A DNA stretch of 64,000 bases from Candidatus Trichofilum aggregatum (GCA_016716885.1 JADJUV010000003.1:1-64000); one strand, 5' to 3'; positions 26,914 to 35,235 are shown, counted from the stretch's first letter. Numbers and translations are program-made. Notes: generated by a model from the letters alone, not told the origin.

Positions 26914-28356
26914 TTACCCAATCGATCCTTCCATCTGCAACTGAATCAGCCGGTTCATTTCGATGGCATATTCCATCGGCAATTCTTTTACCAGCGGTTC
27001 AATGAAACCATTCACAATAAGTGTGTTGGCCATCTCTTCACTGATACCTCGGCTCATCAGGTAAAACAGTTGCTCCTCACCCACCTTGCTCACCGAGGCT
27101 TCGTGGCCCACATTGACCTCTTGCTCGTCAATTTCGATGTAGGGGTAAGTGTCGGAACGGCTGGCTTCATCCAGCAAAAGGGCGTCACAAACCACGTTGG
27201 ATTTAGTGTGGTGTGCCCCTTCGTCAATTTTGAGCAAACCACGATAAGAAGCGCGGCCGCCACCTTTGCTGATGGATTTGGAGATGATGCGACTGGTGGT
27301 GTGAGGCGCATGATGCACCACTTTACCACCCGCATCCTGGTGCTGACCCTTGCCAGCGAAGGCAATGGACAGGATTTCCCCATGCGCCCCTTCTTCCATC
27401 AGGTGAACTGCCGGGTATTTCATCGTTAGTTTGGAACCAAGATTACCGTCTACCCATTCCATCGTGGCGTTGCGATAGGCTACCGCCCGCTTCGTGACCA
27501 GATTGTAGACGTTATTTGACCAGTTTTGGATGGTGGTGTAACGACAACGACCACCAGCCTTAACAATGATTTCTACCACCGCTGAGTGCAAAGAGTCACT
27601 AGAGTATACGGGGGCGGTACATCCTTCAACGTAATGGACATAAGCCCCTTCGTCAATAATGATCAAGGTGCGCTCAAACTGGCCCACGTTTTTGGCGTTG
27701 ATACGGAAGTAAGCCTGCAAAGGCATCTCCACATGGACACCCTTCGGCACATAGATGAAGCTACCACCAGACCAAATGGCCGTATTTAGGGCGGCAAATT
27801 TGTTGTCATTATAAGGAATGATGGTGGTGAAATATTCCTTCACCAGTTCAGGGTACTGTTTCAACCCATCGTCCATCCCCAGGAAAATGACACCCTTCTC
27901 TTCTAATTCCTTTTTGATGCTGTGATACACCACTTCGGATTCGTACTGAGCGGCCACACCGGAGAGGAATTTCTGTTCAGCTTGGGGAATACCTAACTTG
28001 TCGAAGGTATCTTTGATGTAACTGGGCACATCTTCCCAATCATCTTCCTGCCGGTCAGATGGTTTGATGTAGTAGTAAATGTTCTCAAAATCGATGCCGG
28101 AGAGATCGCCACCCCAGGTAGGCATGGGTCGCTCCAGGAAATGTTGATACGCCTTGAGGCGAATATCAAGCATCCAGGCTGGCTCTTGTTTCCGGGCCGA
28201 CATATCCCGAATCACTTGTTCGGTCAGCCCTTTTTCGGCTTTAAAGACGTAATCTTCTTTGTCGGAGAAGCCATATTTGGTGGCGTAATCTTCATTAAAA
28301 CCACGAATGGTATCTTCTTCGCTGACTACAACCGGTTCAGCTACAAAACTTGACAT
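26914..28356 (-). CDS. sufB: Fe-S cluster assembly protein SufB
   Basis: SufB is the main scaffold on which the Suf system builds clusters. The 480-residue length is normal. Diagnostic segments are YGFSDKEDYVFKAEKGLTEQVIRDMS, GGSFIYVPKGVHVEMPLQAYFRINA, VHYVEGCTAPVYSSDSLHSAVVEI (conserved Cys), WSNNVYNLVTKRA and EQLFYLMSRG. Its ATG overlaps the sufC stop by one base (TAATG), giving tight translational coupling. It acts with SufC ATPase and SufD. No unusual residue changes were noticed. The gene is poor in GCGGCCGC, with one copy near 27253. Confidence 0.97.
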   Translation of the reverse strand: MSSFVAEPVVVSEEDTIRGFNEDYATKYGFSDKEDYVFKAEKGLTEQVIRDMSARKQEPAWMLDIRLKAYQHFLERPMPTWGGDLSGIDFENIYYYIKPSDRQEDDWEDVPSYIKDTFDKLGIPQAEQKFLSGVAAQYESEVVYHSIKKELEEKGVIFLGMDDGLKQYPELVKEYFTTIIPYNDNKFAALNTAIWSGGSFIYVPKGVHVEMPLQAYFRINAKNVGQFERTLIIIDEGAYVHYVEGCTAPVYSSDSLHSAVVEIIVKAGGRCRYTTIQNWSNNVYNLVTKRAVAYRNATMEWVDGNLGSKLTMKYPAVHLMEEGAHGEILSIAFAGKGQHQDAGGKVVHHAPHTTSRIISKSISKGGGRASYRGLLKIDEGAHHTKSNVVCDALLLDEASRSDTYPYIEIDEQEVNVGHEASVSKVGEEQLFYLMSRGISEEMANTLIVNGFIEPLVKELPMEYAIEMNRLIQLQMEGSIG

Positions 28357-29141
28357 TATGACGCCTCCGCTACCAGGCCGTGCTTTTCACGGACCCAATC
28401 ATAACCACGTTCTTCCAGGTCCAGCGCTAATTCTGGGCCACCACTCTCGACAATTCGGCCGTCGAGCAGAATGTGAACGTAGTCGGGTTTGATGTAATTG
28501 AGAATGCGTTGGTAGTGAGTGATGACAACGACACCCATCCCCAAAGTTTCCCGCAGGGCATTGGCTCCCTCGGAAACGATACGCAAGGCGTCAATGTCCA
28601 GGCCAGAGTCAGTTTCGTCCATGATGGCGATTTTAGGCTCTAAACAGGCCATTTGCAGAATTTCGTTGCGCTTTTTCTCCCCACCGGAGAAGCCTTCATT
28701 GAGGTAACGCCCCGCAAATTTAGGATCCATGCCCAGCATGTCCATTTTGGCTTTGAGCAAGCGGCGAAATTCGGGGATAGGAATGCCATCGCTTTCGGGG
28801 TTTTCTGCTTGACGGCGGGAGGTGATAGCCTGGCGCAGGAATTTGGCGACGGTGACGCCAGGTACGGCTACAGGGTATTGGAAAGCCAGGAATAAACCGG
28901 CACGGGACCGTTCATCGGCTTCCATGTCTAGCAGGTCTTCACCATCGTAAATGACTTGCCCGGCGGTGGGGGTGTAGGCAGGGTGCCCAGCCAGGGTATA
29001 GGCCAGGGTGCTCTTGCCAGAACCGTTGGGTCCCATAATGGCATGAATTTCGCCTTCTTTAACGAGCAGGTTGATGCCTTTGAGGATGGGTTGTCCACCC
29101 ACGGTGGCATGAAGGTTGCGGATTTCTAATGCGACGGACAT
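28356..29141 (-). CDS. sufC: Fe-S cluster assembly ATPase SufC
   Basis: SufC is the ABC-type ATPase that drives the SufBC2D scaffold. The 261-residue protein has Walker A GPNGSGKS, Q-loop LAFQYPVAVPG, signature FSGGEKKRNEILQ, Walker B IAIMDETDSGLDIDAL and H-loop VITHYQRIL. It is the first gene of the minus-strand suf series and is transcribed from a promoter at 29437-29465 in the divergent spacer. The leader is long, about 290 bases, with two GCGGCCGC copies. The SufB gene overlaps its stop codon. Confidence 0.97.
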   Translation of the reverse strand: MSVALEIRNLHATVGGQPILKGINLLVKEGEIHAIMGPNGSGKSTLAYTLAGHPAYTPTAGQVIYDGEDLLDMEADERSRAGLFLAFQYPVAVPGVTVAKFLRQAITSRRQAENPESDGIPIPEFRRLLKAKMDMLGMDPKFAGRYLNEGFSGGEKKRNEILQMACLEPKIAIMDETDSGLDIDALRIVSEGANALRETLGMGVVVITHYQRILNYIKPDYVHILLDGRIVESGGPELALDLEERGYDWVREKHGLVAEAS

Positions 29142-29436
29142 TGGTAAATAGACTCCTTAGTAAAGATTGAGAGATGGGGGGTTGAGTGGTTGACTTGTTA
29201 TGGCTCACTCAATTTCCGGGTCTCTTTTTGCTTTGCGGCCGCGTCGTCAGCCCAGCCAAATGATTATCACAATTGACTACCGGGTGCGGCCGCGGCACTG
29301 ATTCATTATCAAAATTGGGGTTGGCTGTTAAATCGGTAGCTCAAAATTCCCTTGAGATATTCAGATGGCGAGAGAGGTTTGCAACCCCATTTTCACCTAT
29401 CTTTATCTCTAGCTCCCGGTTGTGAAATCTAGCACG

Positions 29437-29465
29437 AGTATAACACACGCCCTGAGAAGCGTCAA
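29437..29465 (-). promoter_or_regulatory. Sigma-70 promoter for the suf series
   Basis: On the minus strand TTGACG (29465-29460) and TATACT (29442-29437) are exactly 17 bases apart. It is back to back with the sufR promoter. The 33 bases between the two -35 boxes contain the direct repeat AAATATGAT AAATATGAT (about 29466-29483), a possible regulator site. Confidence 0.75.
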
Positions 29466-29498
29466 TAAATATGATAAATATGATAGAAATAGCGAGAA

Positions 29499-29527
29499 TT
29501 GACTTGGAGTGGGGGAATGGCTATAAT
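29499..29527 (+). promoter_or_regulatory. Sigma-70 promoter for sufR
   Basis: TTGACT (29499-29504), a 17-base spacer and a perfect TATAAT (29522-29527). Transcription should begin near 29534, so the dyad at 29552-29587 lies in the leader. Confidence 0.8.
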
Positions 29528-29551
29528 CAGAGCTGTTCTGCATGTCGTATC

Positions 29552-29587
29552 ATGTAATTAAAGCAACGTTATGCTTACCAATTACAT
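29552..29587. promoter_or_regulatory. Dyad in the sufR leader, candidate operator
   Basis: ATGTAATT (29552-29559) and AATTACAT (29580-29587) are perfect inverted arms. Nested inside is AAGCA..TGCTT around ACGTTA (29561-29576). The position just downstream of the sufR promoter suits autoregulation; binding is an inference. Confidence 0.5.
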
Positions 29588-29620
29588 CATGCACAATGCA
29601 TACACTGGAGAAATTATAAC

Positions 29621-30256
29621 GTGGTAATGGCAGGCGACAACGAAAAGCATCAAACGCGTGACGTCATCTTACACGCGATTAAAGAAACCAATGAGGCAAC
29701 TGTTGAAGAGTTGGCTACCGCGGCTGGTATTTCACCAGTCACAGTCCGGCATCACCTTAATTCCTTGCAAGCTGAAGCCTTGTTAACTGCCCGGAGCGTT
29801 CGTCGCAAAGTCGGACGCCCCTACTATGTGTATAGCCTCACCGAAAAGGGTCACGAACTCTTTCCCCATAAATACGCCCGCCTTAGCGCTCGTTTGCTAG
29901 ACGAACTAAAAGCCCGCTTTCCCCCTGAAGTTGTTAATGACATCTTTGTGGGTGTTGTCCGCCGGATTGTCACCGAACAACAACCTCAATTTGAAAACAT
30001 GGGCTTTGAACAGCGACTAGATTATCTGGTTAACCTGTTAGGTCAGGAAGGTTTTCTGGCCCGGTGGGAGAAAAAAGGTAACGACTATCATTTGATAGAG
30101 TATAGCTGTCCTTATGTGGCTGTAGGGGTGGAACACCGTGAGGTTTGTGGTTTAGATACGAACCTGATCATCGCCATTATGGGCGATAACGTCCGTCAAC
30201 ACAGTTGTATGTTGGCAGGAGATAGCTGCTGCCAATTCACCGTAACCCAAAATTAG
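29621..30256 (+). CDS. sufR: SufR-like Fe-S-responsive transcriptional repressor
   Basis: The 211-residue protein has a winged-helix N-terminus (about 10-75: TRDVILHAI.., VEELATAAGISPVTVRHHLNSLQAEALL, RRKVGRPYYVYSLTEKG) and a C-terminal cysteine cluster (YSCPY, EVCGLD, HSCML, DSCCQF) of the kind that ligates a 4Fe-4S cluster in cyanobacterial SufR. With its cluster, SufR represses the suf operon, and apo-SufR relieves repression (family knowledge). It is divergent from sufC with back-to-back promoters, exactly the cyanobacterial arrangement. The GTG at 29621 has GGAG 10 bases upstream; the ATG at 29627 is the alternative start. Confidence 0.9.
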   Translation: MVMAGDNEKHQTRDVILHAIKETNEATVEELATAAGISPVTVRHHLNSLQAEALLTARSVRRKVGRPYYVYSLTEKGHELFPHKYARLSARLLDELKARFPPEVVNDIFVGVVRRIVTEQQPQFENMGFEQRLDYLVNLLGQEGFLARWEKKGNDYHLIEYSCPYVAVGVEHREVCGLDTNLIIAIMGDNVRQHSCMLAGDSCCQFTVTQN

Positions 30257-30314
30257 AGCGTAGAGAAATTACATCTTTGATCTCTGCACTTCTGAAGTTG
30301 AGATAGGAATAACG

Positions 30315-30617
30315 ATGATTGCTACAAAAGAAGAAGAAATTAAGGAATCGCTTCGGGCTGTAATTGACCCGGAAATTGGCTTGAACATCATAGAACTGGG
30401 TTTGATTCGGGATATTCTGATCAATGAGGATAACACCGGCAAAATAACGATGATCATGACCACCCCATTTTGTCCTTATGGGCCGCAACTGGTAGAGCAA
30501 GTGCGCCGCGTGGGCACAGAGTCTCTTGGCGGGCCAATGACGGTAGAAATTGGCCGTGAGTTATGGGATCCCTCTATGATGGAAGAAGGCGCTGGCGGCG
30601 ATTGGGGGCTGTTTTAA
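30315..30617 (+). CDS. MIP18-family (DUF59) Fe-S assembly protein, SufT-like
   Basis: A 100-residue protein with the DUF59 core: VIDPEIGLNIIELGLIRDILI, then MIMTTPFCPYGPQLVEQVRR and a C-terminal WDPSMM. The conserved DPE and the Cys in PFCP match MIP18/PaaD/SufT members, which help insert clusters into target proteins. It follows sufR by 58 bases on the same strand, so sufR and this gene are probably co-regulated with the suf series. The precise client is unknown. Confidence 0.9.
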   Translation: MIATKEEEIKESLRAVIDPEIGLNIIELGLIRDILINEDNTGKITMIMTTPFCPYGPQLVEQVRRVGTESLGGPMTVEIGRELWDPSMMEEGAGGDWGLF

Positions 30618-30627
30618 TGGGGTTACT

Positions 30628-30719
30628 CGGTATCGGCGTTTGTGTGCCGACCTCTGGAGACTGAGAGACTGAGAGATTAAAAAGATTTTCAGAGGTCGTC
30701 CAAATTTTCGCCAGAGTCG
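30628..30719. repeat. MITE-like repeat family R1, copy 2
   Basis: It begins 10 bases after the stop of the DUF59 gene. It has the R1 order: TCGGCGTTTGTGTGCCGACCT, GGAGACTGAGAGACTGAGAG, then CAGAGGTCGTCCAAATTTTC and GCCAGAGTCG. Confidence 0.8.
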
Positions 30720-30787
30720 AACTGGTTCTCACTTCTCGCCGCACAGGTTTTACCCTGTTCTTGAATTGAAAACTGTTTCATTATGAC

Positions 30788-30825
30788 AAAAAGCCCTACG
30801 TAACAATCGTTACGTAGGGCTTTTT
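30788..30825 (+). terminator. Strong intrinsic terminator
   Basis: AAAAAGCCCTACGTAAC and GTTACGTAGGGCTTTTT are perfect 17-bp arms around AATC, followed by more T. It is about 170 bases after the DUF59 gene and probably closes the sufR transcript. The spacer 30826-31111 holds no recognised gene. Confidence 0.85.
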
Positions 30826-31111
30826 ATTTTTCTAGCTTGACATCATTCATAAACAACATTATCATAGGTTACAAGTAACATATGAGCAGGCTATCTTTTC
30901 AGCTTGTAACAGGTTCCCCTAAATTCCTGGTACAGCTTTACCAGTCAGCAGATTGTGGGTTCGGCAACCGCCTGTTTCCGGGGTGGGGTTTCCGACAAAA
31001 CAATGGTGAGCTTGTTTAAAAACATAGTCCTTCATAAAACTGTACTGAAGGTCCTACAAATTTTGGCTCTTTAGGAATTCAGGGGGCTAACACCCTTTAA
31101 GGTTTCACTTC

Positions 31112-31660
31112 ATGTCTATCAAATACGCCATTCTCGGTTTTCTCAGTTGGACACCCATGACCGGTTATGATCTTAAGAAACGGTTTGAGGAGTCCAGCAC
31201 ATTTTACTGGTCGGGCAATAACAACCAGATTTACAAGGCACTGGTAGAACTACACCAGGCAGGGTTCGTAACAAAAGAAGTGCAACAACAGGAAAGTCTG
31301 CCGGCACGCAAGATTTACACGGTTACGGCGTTGGGTTTGGCAGAATTGCGCCAATGGCTCATAACGCCCCCGGAATTGCCGCAGAGACGTCATCCTTTTT
31401 TGGTGCAACTGGCCTGGGCCGACCTACTGACACCCGCCGAGTTAGATAAGCAATTAGCTCAATATGAAGAAGAGGTAGATACAAAATGGCGGATGCTCCA
31501 GGTGCAACAACAAAGAGCCACGGATTGGCCTCAAAGGACAGAGCGGGAACGTCATCTGTGGCAGATGATAAGTGAGAATGAACTGGCTTTTTATAGGGGG
31601 GAATTGGCGTGGGTAAGGGAGCTACGCGATGGCTTAAGAACGGAGAAAAGTCACAGTTGA
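31112..31660 (+). CDS. PadR-family transcriptional regulator
   Basis: A 182-residue protein with the PadR winged helix: YAILGFLSWTPMTGYDLKKRFEES, IYKALVELHQAGFVTKEVQ and ARKIYTVTALGLAELRQWL. The C-terminal helical dimerisation region (PadR C-terminal type) follows with LLTPAELDKQLAQYEEE. PadR members are usually repressors released by small molecules or stress. The alpha/beta hydrolase gene begins 27 bases downstream on the same strand and is the likely target and operon mate (inference). Confidence 0.92.
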   Translation: MSIKYAILGFLSWTPMTGYDLKKRFEESSTFYWSGNNNQIYKALVELHQAGFVTKEVQQQESLPARKIYTVTALGLAELRQWLITPPELPQRRHPFLVQLAWADLLTPAELDKQLAQYEEEVDTKWRMLQVQQQRATDWPQRTERERHLWQMISENELAFYRGELAWVRELRDGLRTEKSHS

Positions 31661-31687
31661 AAGGAATACGGATGTTATTGTTTTCGC

Positions 31688-32563
31688 ATGAGGTGGATGA
31701 TGAACAGTCAAGAACTTTATCAATCGCCCGCGGCCGCGCACGCCGTTATGTCCCTTTATGATTCACTACTCGCCAACTGGGCTACCCCCCACAAGACAGC
31801 CATGGTTGCCACCCGGCATGGTGATACCTTCGCCATTATCAGTGGTGACCCGTTGGCGCCCACGTTGGTGCTATTGCATGGGTCGGGCAGCAATGCCGCC
31901 ATCTGGTTGAACGACATGACGCAATACCGGGAGCAATACCAGGTTATGGCCCTGGACATGCCGGGTGATCCCGGCAAAAGCGCACCGGATCGCCTGTCCT
32001 GGACTGGCCCGGCTTACACCGAATGGCTGACGGACGTGTTGGCTGAATCAGGTATCGAAAAAACCATACTGGTCGGGATGTCGTTGGGAGGGTGGGCGGC
32101 CGCCCGTTTTGCCAGCGCCTATCCAGAGCGGGTGGAGCGGCTGGTGTTGATGTGTCCTGGGGGCATTGCGCCGACTCGCGCCTCATTCATGCCACGGGCC
32201 ATTTTGCTGACCTTGCTGGGCCAATGGGGAATGCGGCGTTTCGTACAGGCTCTGTTTGCCGATCAGCCCATTCCGCCGGGCACGGTAGAAGCGGTCGTAC
32301 TGATCAGCCGGAGTTTCCGCGCTCGGATGGAGACATTGCCCCTGATTCCCGATGAGGAATTAGCCCGGCTGACGATGCCTACCTTGCTTCTGGGCGGGAC
32401 AAAAGACATTTTATGTGATATGGAGAAGACGGCGGATCGGTTGCGGCCGCGGCTGCCCCAACTCACCATCACCTTCATGCCCGGCGCAGGCCACGCCTTG
32501 CTCAACACCGTGCCCCATGTCAGCCGTTTTCTACAAACCCATGAGCCAATGGCTTCTGTCTGA
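31688..32563 (+). CDS. Alpha/beta hydrolase
   Basis: A hydrolase of up to 291 residues. HGSGSNAAIW is the oxyanion loop region, GMSLGG the nucleophile elbow, GGTKDIL carries the acid and GAGHALL the catalytic His. The cap is short. The start is uncertain: ATG codons at 31688, 31697 and 31700 are in frame, and GAGGTGG before 31700 favours one of the latter two. It follows the PadR gene by 27 bases. The substrate cannot be assigned. Copies of GCGGCCGC lie near 31731, 32096 and 32443. Confidence 0.9.
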   Translation: MRWMMNSQELYQSPAAAHAVMSLYDSLLANWATPHKTAMVATRHGDTFAIISGDPLAPTLVLLHGSGSNAAIWLNDMTQYREQYQVMALDMPGDPGKSAPDRLSWTGPAYTEWLTDVLAESGIEKTILVGMSLGGWAAARFASAYPERVERLVLMCPGGIAPTRASFMPRAILLTLLGQWGMRRFVQALFADQPIPPGTVEAVVLISRSFRARMETLPLIPDEELARLTMPTLLLGGTKDILCDMEKTADRLRPRLPQLTITFMPGAGHALLNTVPHVSRFLQTHEPMASV

Positions 32564-32658
32564 CTGGACATTGGCGTTTTTTGTGCTGACCTATGGAAAC
32601 TGAGAGATTAAACGACTGAGCGATTTCCAGAGGTCGTTCTCATTTTCGCCAAACGCCA
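32564..32658. repeat. MITE-like repeat family R1, copy 3
   Basis: It begins right after the stop codon of the hydrolase: ATTGGCGTTTTTTGTGCTGA, CCTATGGAAACTGAGAGATT, then CCAGAGGTCGTTCTCATTTT and CGCCAA. Three R1 copies therefore sit directly or nearly directly behind a gene or in a gene-free gap. Confidence 0.75.
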
Positions 32659-32676
32659 GCATCTGAGTAACAAGCA

Positions 32677-33420
32677 ATGCAAAACCTACAGCCACAGTGG
32701 CAAATGATCCCTGCCGGACAGGTGGTATTAAACGAGGGGGGGTATCTTACCCGGAACACTCCCTTTATGGTTGCCTCTTTTATGATGGGCCAATTTCCGG
32801 TAACGAATGGAGAATACGGGCAATTTATCGCGGCCGCGGGCTACACAACTCGCGCCTGGTGGTGTGATATAGGCTGGGCAGCCAAGGAAAAAGGTCAATG
32901 GACCGAGCCACTCCATTGGCATAATCATCATTGGAACCAACCCAACTGCCCCGTTGTGGCGGTATCCTGGTATGAAGCAATGGCTTACTGCCGCTGGCTG
33001 AGTGCCGCCACCAGTCAAACCATCACCCTGCCCACCGAACAACAGTGGCAACGCGCCGCCGAGGGTGACGATGCCTATCATTACCCCTGGGGCCAGGCTG
33101 ACCCCGATGCACACCTGTGCAACTGGAACCGCCAGATGGATGAGACCACCCCAGTAGGACAATATCCGGCGGGTGCAAGTCCTTATGGGGTGATGGATAT
33201 GTGTGGCAATGTGTGGGAGTGGTGTTTGACCGGCTGGCAAAGTGGTACCACGGAGAGCCTACCTGGCGAACAGCGACTACTACGGGGTGGTTGTTGGAGT
33301 AGTGATAGCCTGATGAGCCTGCGTGCCGCCAACCGCAGCCCCCGCGATCCCAATACGCGCCTGGCTCCCAGAGAGCGCCATCATGTGACGGTGGGTTTTC
33401 GCTGTGTGCGTGAGATGTAG
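32677..33420 (+). CDS. Formylglycine-generating-enzyme-like (FGE-sulfatase domain) protein
   Basis: The 247-residue protein covers the FGE-sulfatase/SUMF1 fold: MIPAGQVVL, FMMGQFPVTNGEYGQFI, PVVAVSWYEAMAYCRWLS, LPTEQQWQRAAEGDD, YPWG, NWNR, PYGVMDMCGNVWEWC, RLLRGGCW and VGFRCVRE. The family includes sulfatase-activating enzymes, ergothioneine-type sulfoxide synthases and many uncharacterised C-type-lectin-fold proteins. No sulfatase or EgtB-type DinB partner is near, so the function is open. It is downstream of a PadR/hydrolase pair across an R1 repeat. The ATG at 32677 lacks a clear Shine-Dalgarno. Confidence 0.88.
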   Translation: MQNLQPQWQMIPAGQVVLNEGGYLTRNTPFMVASFMMGQFPVTNGEYGQFIAAAGYTTRAWWCDIGWAAKEKGQWTEPLHWHNHHWNQPNCPVVAVSWYEAMAYCRWLSAATSQTITLPTEQQWQRAAEGDDAYHYPWGQADPDAHLCNWNRQMDETTPVGQYPAGASPYGVMDMCGNVWEWCLTGWQSGTTESLPGEQRLLRGGCWSSDSLMSLRAANRSPRDPNTRLAPRERHHVTVGFRCVREM

Positions 33421-33443
33421 CTTGCCGCGGCCGCAAAGCTACA
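33416..33443 (+). terminator. Hairpin spanning the FGE stop codon and containing GCGGCCGC
   Basis: TGTAGCTT (33416-33423) and AAGCTACA (33436-33443) form an 8-bp stem that includes the TAG stop. Its loop is the palindrome GCGGCCGC at 33427-33434. No T-tract follows. It is a rare intergenic copy of the iterated palindrome. The spacer to 33802 holds no gene; near 33566-33596 there is a GAGGAAGAGGG hairpin. Confidence 0.55.
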
Positions 33444-33642
33444 CCTACTCACCCCCAGACAATGACAGGCCAACCGTCACCCTCTCCCTGTATGAAAATT
33501 GAATGGGTCAAAATGACATTTCAGGCGTTTGGTCTATGAGCAAGTTAATTAGCAAACATTCATTGAGGAAGAGGGAACAAACTCCCTTCTTCCTCATAGG
33601 GAGAAAGGTCGGGGATAAGGGTATAGTTATCATTAAATAAAA

Positions 33643-33706
33643 GTATCTATACAGGTGCTCATTCCACGCGGAGCGTAGGAATAAGTTCTAGCACCTGTAT
33701 AGATAC
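33643..33706. repeat. MITE-like repeat family R3, compact copy with perfect terminal repeats
   Basis: A 64-bp element with perfect 17-bp terminal inverted repeats, GTATCTATACAGGTGCT and AGCACCTGTATAGATAC. The 30-bp centre contains CATTCCACGCGGAGCGTAGG. The ends match copy A (12306-12431) and, less well, copy B (22758-22866). Confidence 0.85.
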
Positions 33707-33802
33707 AAATAAAAAGCGGTTCCCTACCGTTTATTCATTAAAGAGTTCGTTTACCAATCTTTTCCGTAGTTTTATTACCCTCTACCCAACTGGAGTATTC
33801 CC

Positions 33803-35026
33803 ATGAAACAAAATCGCTTGAAGTTCACCTTACCTATGATCCTCGGCTGCGCCTTAATTGGCATCCTCTTACTGACACCCCTGGCTGTTCTTACCCAGTT
33901 ATTAGCCACCCCAGCCAACGATGCTACCAATTATTTGCCCGTTATCCAGGCTAACTCTCCCCTGCCCACCCCTTCTGCTACCCCCATGACCCCCTACATC
34001 ACCGCCATTCCTTCTTGCTGGACACCCGGCTCACCAGATACCACCATTATGTTAATCGGTGGTAACTGGCCCACCTCTCCAGCCCCACAATCCCCCATCA
34101 TGATTTCTTTGCGCGACAGATTTGGCAACACCACAACTATTACAACCATACCTCAAGGTCATGGTGGCTTTTTCAGCAACATCAGTGTTAATGTTGCTAG
34201 TTTCATACCTGCCAATAGCCCCTACCATTTTGTCGCTCAAGCTGTTAATGGAAGTTATGCCGAAACAGCTTTCCTCGTTCCCTGCCCAAAACCTGTTGAT
34301 TTAACCATTAGCCAACCTAACCTGGTTAGCACGCCACCCATCAATGCCTATCAGCCAGTCACGTTTAGTTACCTCATTACCAATACAGGCAGTGCAGACA
34401 TTACGGATTTGTTTTATGTGGACACCTATTTTGATCCGACAGGTGTCACCAGTACCACCATTCCCATTAGTAATAGCGTCGGCTATGTCGCTGTTGCTAT
34501 GTTGGCAGGCGGTAACAGCCAGCTCATCACCATGACGGTTCCTGGGGGATTCACCGGGCCGCAAACAACACACACGGTGTATGGGATGGTCGATTCAATG
34601 CAACAAATTAGTGAAACAGTGGAGACAAACAATATAGGTGGCCCATTGGTGGTAGCAGTCACACCATCTGTGATAACACCAACACCAACAAGTGGTGGCT
34701 ACATTGGCGGAATCGTGCGTCGGTTTACCGGTTCCACGTGGGTTCCACAATTCCGGGTGCACGTTTATCTGCTCCAAACATCCGGGGTACCCACACCAAC
34801 TATAGTCGCGATAACGGCAAGCGATATAAATGGCTTTTATTTTTTCACCAACGCAAAACGTATATCTAGTAACACCTATACGGTAGTTGCCTGTTCAACT
34901 ATAGCTACCCCTGATGGATCAGTGCATTACGTAGCCATACGCACCGGTATCATTCCACCTAACCCCTTTGTGGATCTGTTCATGGAAGCCAGTCCTCAGG
35001 GATGTCCCATTTCGTTTCCTCCGTAA
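33803..35026 (+). CDS. Secreted/surface protein with CARDB-like domain
   Basis: The 407-residue protein begins with a positively charged N-terminus and a hydrophobic helix (about 11-35), then PLPTPSATPMTP. The middle (about 165-290) reads KPVDLTISQPNLVSTPP.., VTFSYLITNTGSADI.. and VETNNIGGPLVV, which is the CARDB (cell adhesion in bacteria) pattern. The last ~110 residues resemble a carboxypeptidase-regulatory-like beta domain (GGYIGGIVRRF.., DINGFYFF). It is probably cell-surface or secreted. No GCGGCCGC occurs in the gene, one of the longest gaps in the window. GGAG precedes the ATG. Confidence 0.75.
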   Translation: MKQNRLKFTLPMILGCALIGILLLTPLAVLTQLLATPANDATNYLPVIQANSPLPTPSATPMTPYITAIPSCWTPGSPDTTIMLIGGNWPTSPAPQSPIMISLRDRFGNTTTITTIPQGHGGFFSNISVNVASFIPANSPYHFVAQAVNGSYAETAFLVPCPKPVDLTISQPNLVSTPPINAYQPVTFSYLITNTGSADITDLFYVDTYFDPTGVTSTTIPISNSVGYVAVAMLAGGNSQLITMTVPGGFTGPQTTHTVYGMVDSMQQISETVETNNIGGPLVVAVTPSVITPTPTSGGYIGGIVRRFTGSTWVPQFRVHVYLLQTSGVPTPTIVAITASDINGFYFFTNAKRISSNTYTVVACSTIATPDGSVHYVAIRTGIIPPNPFVDLFMEASPQGCPISFPP

Positions 35027-35191
35027 GAAACGACGAGATATTAGCGTTTGTGGAAGCACGGATAAGAAGGAACACGGATAAAGAAGAAGTTCGGGGGAGG
35101 GGAACTTTTCTAGGCGCGAAGCCCGCAAAGGTTTTCTCTTGGCGACCTGGCGTCCTTGGCATGAGATTTCTCATTGCCGATAAACTCTAAT

Positions 35192-35235
35192 AACAAGAAT
35201 CACCGATCCTTAAGTCAGGGACGGTGATTCTTGTT
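35192..35235 (+). terminator. Hairpin after the CARDB-like gene
   Basis: AACAAGAATCACCG and CGGTGATTCTTGTT form a 14-bp stem with a 16-base loop. It lies about 165 bases after the stop. Between them, 35110-35165 holds a GCCAAGGACGCC-type word repeat. No gene is seen in 35027-35344. Confidence 0.65.

Noticed and set aside
32728..33436. Long minus-strand frames opposite the FGE-like gene
   Set aside because: The plus strand gives a complete known domain; the opposite frames are composition shadows.
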